Shown piece after piece: positions 1 to 5,311 of a stretch of 8,339 bases of DNA. The notes beneath the pieces are model-generated. The model was not told the origin of the DNA. It worked only from the letters and a program-made list of their open reading frames with translations, and did not search any database. Numbering within the stretch: position 1 is the first letter of the stretch; each line of letters starts with the position of its first letter. A program made the position numbers and the translations under genes. The stretch comes from an uncultured Lachnospiraceae bacterium (GTDB taxonomy: Bacteria; Bacillota; Clostridia; Lachnospirales; Lachnospiraceae). The DNA is taken from assembly GCA_910588885.1 (NCBI GenBank), contig CAJUSQ010000124.1, positions 1 to 8,339 on the forward strand. The letters run 5' to 3'.

Positions 1-43
1 GTAAAATTCCTTTCGTGGAAATTTTCTATTTTACCCGCTTTAC
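1..43 (-). promoter_or_regulatory. hisB downstream spacer with probable ribosome binding site of the next gene
   Basis: Beyond the hisB stop codon the minus strand carries an AAAGGA motif (plus-strand 8-13) followed by seven bases up to the window edge. That is normal spacing for a Shine-Dalgarno site, so a further gene probably starts at or just past the edge. In clostridial his operons this is often hisH, but nothing of its coding sequence is visible. No terminator-like GC hairpin with a T run is present, which fits the operon continuing. Confidence 0.45.
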
Positions 44-634
44 TTACAACGTCCCTTTTGTGGAAAGTACGTCCGTAATCCGGGCATCGATCATGGTCGC
101 TTCATCCAGCGCACGTCCAAAGGCTTTAAAAAGCCCTTCCGCCATATGGTGGCTGTTGCTGCCGGAAAGGATCTTCATGTGCAGGTTCATGGCCGCACTG
201 TAGGAAATGGCATAGAAAAATTCCCGTACCATCTCCGTATCCATATACCCGATTTTTTCCGTGGGAAATTCCCCTTCAAAGGAAAAATAGGGGCGTCCGG
301 AAAGGTCAATGGCACAGAGTACCAGGGTTTCGTCCATGGGAAGGATACAGCTGCCATACCGTTTCATTCCCTTTTTGTTGCCCACGGCCTTGCGGACGGC
401 ATTTCCCAATACAATGCCGCAGTCTTCAATGGAATGATGGGTATCCACAATCAAATCTCCGGTAATGGTCACCTTCAGGTCGAACAGCCCGTGGCGGGCA
501 AACCCGTCCAGCATATGGTCAAAAAAACCGATCCCGGTATCTACCTGGGCGATCCCGCTTCCGTCCAGATTCAGGTTCATTTTAATATCGGTTTCCTTTG
601 TTTTCCGGTTCACTTGTGATTTTCGTTCCGACAA
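44..634 (-). CDS. hisB: Imidazoleglycerol-phosphate dehydratase (HisB)
   Basis: This cytoplasmic enzyme dehydrates imidazole glycerol phosphate to imidazole acetol phosphate, the seventh step of histidine biosynthesis. The 196-residue protein has the usual length of the monofunctional form, without the phosphatase domain of the enterobacterial fusion. Family metal-binding motifs are visible: FFDHML with H40 and ARHGLFD with H48, DTHHSIED with H66, H67 and E70, and SHHMAEGLFKAF with H162, H163 and E166. The start is TTG; it is chosen because a strong AAGGAGGG site (642-649) lies seven bases upstream and because the N-terminal segment RKTKETDIK aligns with the usual HisB start. The later methionine at residue 19 would remove part of that segment. 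The gene is the fourth of the his cluster, 136 bp after hisD. Product identity is essentially certain; the exact start is well supported. Confidence 0.97.
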   Translation of the reverse strand: MSERKSQVNRKTKETDIKMNLNLDGSGIAQVDTGIGFFDHMLDGFARHGLFDLKVTITGDLIVDTHHSIEDCGIVLGNAVRKAVGNKKGMKRYGSCILPMDETLVLCAIDLSGRPYFSFEGEFPTEKIGYMDTEMVREFFYAISYSAAMNLHMKILSGSNSHHMAEGLFKAFGRALDEATMIDARITDVLSTKGTL

Positions 635-653
635 GGTATTTCCCTCCTTATCC

Positions 654-711
654 GGTACCGTATTGCAGAAACAGCAAGGGACTTCACATCTGCTGCCTGC
701 AACGCCGTACC
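654..711 (-). promoter_or_regulatory. Long imperfect hairpin in the hisD-hisB spacer
   Basis: Three nested complementary blocks form a 58-nt inverted repeat. On the plus strand GGTAC (654-658) pairs with GTACC (707-711), TTGCAG (663-668) with CTGCAA (697-702), and CAGCA (672-676) with TGCTG (691-695). They are separated by a symmetrical 4 x 4 internal loop, a 3 x 1 internal loop and a 14-nt apical loop. In the mRNA the structure ends four bases before the AAGGAGGG site of hisB. There is no T run after it, so it does not look like an intrinsic terminator. It could tune hisB translation or stabilise a processed mRNA end; function is inference. I do not recognise it as a known riboswitch or T-box. 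Confidence 0.5.
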
Positions 712-727
712 TGTTTGTTAAATGCTG

Positions 728-741
728 ATTTTATATAAAAT
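728..741. repeat. 14-bp AT-only palindrome in the hisD-hisB spacer
   Basis: ATTTTATATAAAAT is a perfect palindrome about 30 bp after the hisD stop codon. It makes the hisD-proximal half of the spacer markedly AT-rich against the GC-richer genes. Next to it on the minus strand is a weak promoter-like pair: TTAACA (741-746) and TTTAAC (717-722), 18 bp apart. The -10 part is poor, so I do not call a promoter. Function is unknown. Confidence 0.3.
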
Positions 742-770
742 GTTAATTTGATTTCCGCTGGCAGCGTGTC

Positions 771-2063
771 TTATTCTTCAAACCGTACCCGGATGGAATT
801 GGCATGGGCCGTCAGATGTTCACAGTCCGCAAAGGCTGCCACATCCGAATAAATGGGTTCCAGCGCTTCCCTGGAATAGGAAATGATGCTGGACTTTTTC
901 ACAAAATCATCCACTCCTAAGGGGGAGAAGAATTTTGCGGTGCCGTTGGTGGGCAGCACATGGTTGGGGCCGGCAAAATAATCACCCAAGGGCTCGCTGG
1001 CATAGGGGCCTAAAAACATCGCCCCGGCATTCCTGATTTTCATCATAACCGCAAAGGGGTCCCGGGTGAGAATCTCAAGATGCTCGGAAGCAATTTCGTT
1101 TGCGGCGTCAATGGCGGTTTCCAGATCCTCCGCCACCAAAATATAACCATAATTTTCTAAAGACTTCTCAATAATTTCCTTCCGGGACAGGGAAGCCGTA
1201 AACCGGTCTACCTCTTGGGAAACCTGATGGGCCAATGCTTCGCTGGTGGTAATCAAAATGGCACTGGCCATTTCGTCATGCTCAGCCTGGGACAGCAGGT
1301 CCGCCGCCACAAACCGGGGATTGGCCGTTTCATCCGCCAAAACCAGGATTTCGCTGGGGCCTGCAATGGAATCAATGCTGACATGGCCGAATACGGCTTT
1401 CTTCGCCAGGGCTACGTAAATATTCCCGGGGCCCACGATTTTATCCACCTTTGGAATGGACTTTGTACCGAACGCCAGGGCCGCAATGGCCTGAGCGCCG
1501 CCGACCTTATAGATTTCGGTCACGCCGGCTTCCCGGGCGGCCGCTAACGTAGCGGGATTTACCTTTCCCTCCCGATTACAGGGGGTTGTCATTACGATGC
1601 GCTTTACTCCTGCCACCTTGGCGGGAATCACATTCATAAGGACCGAGGAAGGATACGCGGCCTTCCCACCGGGCACGTAGACGCCCACGCTGGATAAGGG
1701 GCTTACCTTCTGGCCCAGCAGCACGCCGTCCTCCCGGCTGTCAAACCAGCTGTAGCGCTTCTGCTTTTCATGGTAAGAACGTATGTTTACAATCGCTTTT
1801 TTCATCACTTCCAAAAGCTTTTCGTCCACCTGCCCGCAGGCTTCCTCAATCTCCGCTTCGGTCACCCTTACGGTATCTTCGGAAAGCACGGCTTTGTCAA
1901 ATTGTTCCGTATAGGAAAAAAGCGCCGCATCCCCTTCCCGGCATACCCGGCCGATGATTTCCTGTACCCGGCTTTCGTATTCCGGATAACTGCCGGGGCT
2001 GCGTTTCAACAGATCCTCCAAAAGATTTTGTCTTACATCTTCTGTTAATTTTTGTATTTTCAT
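771..2063 (-). CDS. hisD: Histidinol dehydrogenase (HisD)
   Basis: The enzyme catalyses the last two steps of histidine synthesis, NAD-dependent oxidation of L-histidinol to histidinal and then to L-histidine. It is a zinc-dependent cytoplasmic homodimer in studied members. At 430 residues it has full family length. The catalytic pair E327-H328 sits in ASEHLEIL, and the expected zinc ligands Q259 and H262 (LLSQAEHDE), D361 (EPLGDY) and H420 are all present in the positions known from the E. coli enzyme. The segments VGVYVPGGKAAYPSSVLMN and KIVGPGNIYVALAKK are also typical. The ATG start has an AGGAAGG site eight bases upstream. It follows hisG by 27 bp, so the two are almost certainly cotranscribed. 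No damage or missing motif is seen. Confidence 0.98.
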   Translation of the reverse strand: MKIQKLTEDVRQNLLEDLLKRSPGSYPEYESRVQEIIGRVCREGDAALFSYTEQFDKAVLSEDTVRVTEAEIEEACGQVDEKLLEVMKKAIVNIRSYHEKQKRYSWFDSREDGVLLGQKVSPLSSVGVYVPGGKAAYPSSVLMNVIPAKVAGVKRIVMTTPCNREGKVNPATLAAAREAGVTEIYKVGGAQAIAALAFGTKSIPKVDKIVGPGNIYVALAKKAVFGHVSIDSIAGPSEILVLADETANPRFVAADLLSQAEHDEMASAILITTSEALAHQVSQEVDRFTASLSRKEIIEKSLENYGYILVAEDLETAIDAANEIASEHLEILTRDPFAVMMKIRNAGAMFLGPYASEPLGDYFAGPNHVLPTNGTAKFFSPLGVDDFVKKSSIISYSREALEPIYSDVAAFADCEHLTAHANSIRVRFEE

Positions 2064-2090
2064 CCTCTATACCTTCCTATAGCAAGCTTA

Positions 2091-2753
2091 TTAAATCATC
2101 TTTTCATTATTTTCACCAGACAGAAGTTCCTTTAAATCAGAAATTAATTTTGTGATTCGTTCATGTTCCATTTTCATGCTGACCTGGTTTACCACCATCC
2201 GGGCGGACAGGGGACAGATCTCCTCTAAGACATTCAGGCCGTTTTCCCGCAGGGTGGACCCGGTTTCCACGATATCCACGATCACTTCGGACAGCCCTAC
2301 GATGGGAGCCAGCTCGATGGAGCCGTTCAGCTTTATAATTTCCACTGTCTGGTGTTTTTTATTATAAAAATAATTCTTTGCAATATTCGGATATTTGGTA
2401 GCCACCCGAATCAGCTCCTGATGCTGCAGAAGTTCCCGGGCATCCTTAGGGCCGCAGACGCACATCCGGCATTTTCCAAAGCCCAAATCCAGCACCTCGT
2501 AAATATTGCGCTTCTCTTCCAGTATCGTATCCTTCCCTACAATCCCGATATCCGCTGCCCCGTATTCCACATAGGTGGGCACATCGGGGCCTTTGGAAAG
2601 GAAAAACCGCAGCTTGCGTTCCTCGTTGACAAAAATCAGCTTCCTTGTATTTTTATCCTTCATTTCCTGGCAGGTAATGCCGATTTTTTCGAAGGTTTCC
2701 AGTGTCTGCCGGGCCAGACGGCCTTTGCCCAGGGCGAATGTTAAATATCTCAC
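2091..2753 (-). CDS. hisG: ATP phosphoribosyltransferase catalytic subunit, short form (HisG)
   Basis: HisG joins ATP and PRPP to give phosphoribosyl-ATP, the committed and feedback-controlled first step of histidine biosynthesis. The 220-residue length marks it as the short form, which lacks the C-terminal regulatory domain and works as a hetero-octamer with HisZ, encoded directly upstream. The N-terminal FALGKGRLA motif and the PRPP-binding loop DIVETGSTLRENGL (about residues 160-173) are intact. The start is GTG, supported by a GGAGG site (2761-2765) seven bases upstream and by the RYLTFALGKGR beginning typical of the family. It overlaps the hisZ stop codon by four bases (GTGA), which suggests translational coupling and a matched supply of the two subunits. 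Confidence 0.98.
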   Translation of the reverse strand: MRYLTFALGKGRLARQTLETFEKIGITCQEMKDKNTRKLIFVNEERKLRFFLSKGPDVPTYVEYGAADIGIVGKDTILEEKRNIYEVLDLGFGKCRMCVCGPKDARELLQHQELIRVATKYPNIAKNYFYNKKHQTVEIIKLNGSIELAPIVGLSEVIVDIVETGSTLRENGLNVLEEICPLSARMVVNQVSMKMEHERITKLISDLKELLSGENNEKMI

Positions 2754-3976
2754 AATGTTTCCTCCATTCCGGTTTTTTCAAATCCGGGTTCTTCCAGAAA
2801 AACCGTATCCACACAGCAGAACCGTCCGGCATAATCCCGGTATGCTTCCCTGGAACGTCCCTCCTGCCAGCATTCCAGCAGGATTTCTTCTCCCTGGGCC
2901 CGCAGCTCCATGGCCTGCGTGATAGCTTCCTGCCTGCGTGAGGGATGATAGACCAAAAGTTTACAGCGGTTTGGAACCGGAATCCGGATTTTCTGGCGGG
3001 ACAATGCGGCCATCAGCTGGTCGACCACCACGGCAAAGCCGATGGAAGGCGCCTGTTTTCCGAAATAAGGAAGCAGGTCGTCGTAGCGGCCTCCTTTTAC
3101 AATGGGTTCCCCGCTGCCGAAGGTATAGCCTGCAAAAATAATCCCGGTATAATACTGAAAGCTGCTCAGAATCCCCAGCTCCAGAGACACATAGGGCGCG
3201 ATCTGATAATAGGAAATCGCTTCGTAAAGGGAAATCAGCCGATTTACCGCCCCTGAAATCCTGGGATAGGGCCGGGCCAGCTGCCGTACTTCCGAAAGCT
3301 GTCCGGCATTGTCATAGAGGATCCCCAGCTTTTGGAACAGCTGCTTCAATTCCGGGGCCATGGAAACCGTTTCCACCAGCTCCTCCACCCCGAAAAAGTT
3401 TTTATTGGCAATCAGGGCGTATAGCTCCTGAGCGGTTTCCTCCGTAAGTCCGGCTTCGGTAACCAGGCTTTTCAAAAAATCCGCATGGCCTACGGTGATC
3501 TGGAATTCCTTCAGCCCGGCAGTCTTTAAAGCCTGTACCACCAGGGAGAGGATCTCCGCATCCGCATCCACGGAATCGTCGCCGATCAGCTCCGCGCCCA
3601 GCTGGGTGGTTTCCTTCAGCCGTCCCTGATAACTGCTGTTATTGATAAAGGTATTGCCCTGATACCACAGGCGGATGGGCATGTCCTCCCGGGCAAAATA
3701 TTTCGTGACGGAACGGGCCACCGAGGGGGTAATATCCGGACGCAGCACCAGGGTATTCCCTTCCCGGTCAAAAAACTTGTACAAATCCCTGGAAGGCGTC
3801 GTGCCGATTTCCCGGCTGAAAATATCGAAAAATTCAAAGGTCGGGGTCTGGATTGCCCCGTACCCGTACTGCTTCAGCAGGGCTTTCAGCCGCTCCTCCA
3901 GCGCAAGCTTCCTTGCACATTCCTGATTATAGAGATCCCGTACACCCTCCGGGGTATGTAATAAACTTCGTATCAT
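2750..3976 (-). CDS. hisZ: ATP phosphoribosyltransferase regulatory subunit (HisZ)
   Basis: HisZ is a histidyl-tRNA synthetase paralogue that has no aminoacylation role. It binds the short HisG and is required for its activity and for histidine feedback. The 408-residue protein shows the class II synthetase-like core: an N-terminal TPEGVRDLY segment, the motif-2-like stretch TLVLRPDITPSVARSV (about 75-90), QLGAELIG (125-132), and a C-terminal core part with YYTGIIFAGYTFGSGEPIVKGGRYDDLL (about 275-302) and SIGFAVVVDQL. It lacks the roughly 100-residue anticodon-binding domain of a true HisRS; only a short tail of about 80 residues follows the core. The ATG start has AAGGAG (3981-3986) four bases upstream. 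It is first in the his cluster, downstream of a consensus promoter, and overlaps hisG. The combination with short HisG makes HisZ strongly preferred over HisS. Confidence 0.96.
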   Translation of the reverse strand: MIRSLLHTPEGVRDLYNQECARKLALEERLKALLKQYGYGAIQTPTFEFFDIFSREIGTTPSRDLYKFFDREGNTLVLRPDITPSVARSVTKYFAREDMPIRLWYQGNTFINNSSYQGRLKETTQLGAELIGDDSVDADAEILSLVVQALKTAGLKEFQITVGHADFLKSLVTEAGLTEETAQELYALIANKNFFGVEELVETVSMAPELKQLFQKLGILYDNAGQLSEVRQLARPYPRISGAVNRLISLYEAISYYQIAPYVSLELGILSSFQYYTGIIFAGYTFGSGEPIVKGGRYDDLLPYFGKQAPSIGFAVVVDQLMAALSRQKIRIPVPNRCKLLVYHPSRRQEAITQAMELRAQGEEILLECWQEGRSREAYRDYAGRFCCVDTVFLEEPGFEKTGMEETL

Positions 3977-3994
3977 AAAACTCCTTCCGCATTT

Positions 3995-4015
3995 GCAGGC
4001 ACTTTAGTGCACTGC
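3995..4015 (-). promoter_or_regulatory. Palindrome / hairpin in the hisZ 5' leader, possible operator
   Basis: A 12-bp palindrome GCACTTTAGTGC (3999-4010) is flanked by GCAG and CTGC arms, giving a 21-nt inverted repeat with one bulged base. It lies downstream of the his promoter, about 30-40 bases after the predicted start of transcription, and ends eight bases before the hisZ ribosome binding site. It could be a repressor operator acting as a roadblock, or an mRNA hairpin. Firmicute his genes can be controlled by a TrpR-family regulator (HisR/YerC); whether this site matches that motif I cannot confirm. The leader of about 60 nt is too short for a T-box. Confidence 0.45.
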
Positions 4016-4045
4016 TATGCTACCATATGAAAATCTCATCAATCT

Positions 4046-4074
4046 ATTATAACGGAATGGTTCTTCCATGTCAA
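4046..4074 (-). promoter_or_regulatory. Consensus vegetative sigma promoter of the his cluster
   Basis: On the minus strand TTGACA (4069-4074) and TATAAT (4046-4051) match the housekeeping sigma factor consensus at all twelve positions with the ideal 17-bp spacer. Transcription should begin near 4039, giving a leader of about 60 nt before the hisZ ATG. It stands in the only sizeable gap between the recU group and the his genes, so it most likely makes hisZGDB an independent transcription unit. An 11-bp direct repeat copy fills most of the spacer (see the repeat entry). Such a perfect promoter would usually need repression to be controlled. Confidence 0.85.
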
Positions 4075-4136
4075 GGCTGGGTTCTTCCATATCTGGGCCG
4101 CTTTTCCGATCAAGGCCGTCCTTCCAAATCCCGCTG
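4059..4136. repeat. Degenerate 18-21 bp tandem repeat spanning the recU end and his promoter
   Basis: On the plus strand, GGTTCTTCCAT occurs exactly at 4059-4069 and 4080-4090, a 21-bp period. Beyond these, 4101-4118 and 4119-4136 look like weaker 18-bp copies with the same order of a pyrimidine-rich TTCC block followed by ATC and a GGC(C/T)G or CCGCTG end. One exact copy lies inside the promoter spacer and the other directly upstream of the -35 box; the weak copies fall in and after the recU stop region. The two exact copies are certain; the weaker ones are by eye. Confidence 0.5.
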
Positions 4137-4643
4137 CATCCCTTCCAGATAAGGCACCAGCACGCCGCCCTTGGGATGAAGGAAAAATTCCGGGGCAAGC
4201 TCTTCATAACGGAAGCTTTTCCGTCCGCCCTCTTTCGCCCGGTTCCAGAATTCCGTCAGCCGCTGATGGGGCAGATAATAGAATTCGCTCCGATGGGTGA
4301 AAAACAGGATCAGGAACGCAATCCCCTTTTGTTTTTCAAAATTTTCCATAAATACAAACTGGTGTTCGTGTATATTTTGGAGGGGAAAGGTATCGGTGTG
4401 GCATTCCTTGGCATCAAAGCATACCGGGATTCCCTGCACTACGCCGATATAATCCACCGTACTCTTCTGTTCAAAATAAGCCAGGGTAATATGGCGGCTT
4501 TCCTTGTCAATCCGGATGGGCGTAATGGGGGTGGGCACCTTTTGAATCAGGGCCAGCCCGCTGTCCAGATATTTTTCATTGGTGCGGTTGATAAATTCTT
4601 CCAGGGTGGAACCCCTTAGGCCCCGGGAATTCCAGGTGGGCAT
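4110..4643 (-). CDS. recU: RecU-family Holliday junction resolvase
   Basis: RecU resolves Holliday junctions and modulates RecA during recombinational repair and chromosome segregation in Firmicutes; it replaces RuvC there. The 177-residue protein starts with the characteristic NSRGLRGSTLEEFINRTNEKY segment and continues with ALIQKVPTPI, KSTVDYIG (D64), FDAKE (D77, K79), FPLQNIHEHQ and KGIAFLILFF. D64 and the D77-x-K79 pair correspond to the PD-(D/E)xK nuclease centre; Asp replaces the Glu used in the Bacillus subtilis enzyme, which the fold allows. RecU is often a little longer, near 200 residues; the tail here runs into a repeat-like stretch. The ATG overlaps the preceding phosphatase stop by one base (TGATG), indicating coupling. 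The usual partner gene for a class A penicillin-binding protein is not next to it. Confidence 0.93.
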   Translation of the reverse strand: MPTWNSRGLRGSTLEEFINRTNEKYLDSGLALIQKVPTPITPIRIDKESRHITLAYFEQKSTVDYIGVVQGIPVCFDAKECHTDTFPLQNIHEHQFVFMENFEKQKGIAFLILFFTHRSEFYYLPHQRLTEFWNRAKEGGRKSFRYEELAPEFFLHPKGGVLVPYLEGMQRDLEGRP

Positions 4644-5290
4644 CAGACAAACCTTCTTCCTGCCGAAATTTTCGGCTCATAATAAAGGCGGTTTTCCTCC
4701 TGCATGAAAATCTGCCCCTCCGTAACCCCTGCAATATTGATGCTGCAGTTGGGCTGATGGATCTTCCAATACTCTTCCAGGGGCAAATTTTTGATGATGC
4801 ACAAAAACGCCCGGATAACCGCGCCGTGGCATACCACCAATACCCGTCCGCAGCTTTTTTCCAGCGGAAGGATGGTCTGATCCAAAAATCCCCGGATTCG
4901 GGCAAACACTTCCTCGTAGCTTTCCGCTTCCCCTTCCGGGACATAGTGAACCGGGTCGTCAAAGCATTTGTTGATTTCCCGGTAGGCCGGATTTGTCCGA
5001 AGCTCCCGGATTTTTATGCCCTCATAGGCGCCGAAGCTCATTTCCCGGATGGCTTTTGCAGGCTGAACCTCCACACCCGAGGGTTCGGCAATGATTTGGG
5101 CCGTTTGCACCGCCCGCTGATAAGGACTTGTGAAAATTTTATCAAACCGGATGCCTTCCGCTGCCAGCCCGTCCCGGGTAAGCTCTGCCAGGGCGATCCC
5201 ATATTCGTTTAGGGGAATATCCGCCGAGCCCTGAATCAGGCCCTGCTTGTTCCAGTCCGTTTCTCCGTGACGCATAATATATAACTTCAT
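4643..5290 (-). CDS. Histidine phosphatase family protein (phosphoglycerate mutase superfamily)
   Basis: This 215-residue cytoplasmic protein belongs to the branch-1 histidine phosphatases, which form a phosphohistidine intermediate. The signature MRHGETDWN supplies R7 and the nucleophile H8. R59 (TSPYQRAVQTA), E83 (IREMSFG) and H155 (VVCHGAVIRA) complete the expected active site, so it should be active. The substrate cannot be read from sequence: members include cofactor-dependent phosphoglycerate mutases, alpha-ribazole phosphatase (CobC) and broad sugar-phosphate phosphatases. No cobalamin or glycolysis gene lies nearby, so I leave the specificity open. The ATG start has an AAGGAAGG site upstream. 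It sits 21 bp after the pseudouridine synthase and overlaps recU by one base, which suggests one transcript. Confidence 0.93.
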   Translation of the reverse strand: MKLYIMRHGETDWNKQGLIQGSADIPLNEYGIALAELTRDGLAAEGIRFDKIFTSPYQRAVQTAQIIAEPSGVEVQPAKAIREMSFGAYEGIKIRELRTNPAYREINKCFDDPVHYVPEGEAESYEEVFARIRGFLDQTILPLEKSCGRVLVVCHGAVIRAFLCIIKNLPLEEYWKIHQPNCSINIAGVTEGQIFMQEENRLYYEPKISAGRRFV

Positions 5291-5311
5291 AGTTTGCCTT
5301 CCTTTGTAAAA

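Noticed and set aside
146..619. Plus-strand open frame of 157 codons opposite hisB
   Set aside because: It mirrors an intact hisB with all catalytic motifs and has no recognisable protein features; a shadow frame.
717..746. Possible internal promoter before hisB (TTAACA, 18 bp, TTTAAC, minus strand)
   Set aside because: The -10 box lacks the key second-position A, and an AT-rich spacer gives such matches by chance; not strong enough to call.
3977..4039. Histidine T-box riboswitch before hisZ
   Set aside because: The leader from the predicted start is only about 60 nt, with no terminator/antiterminator pair or T-box core visible.
4068..4619. Plus-strand open frame of 183 codons opposite recU
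   Set aside because: It lies antisense to a clear RecU with family motifs and would cover the his promoter on the other strand; no domain is recognisable.
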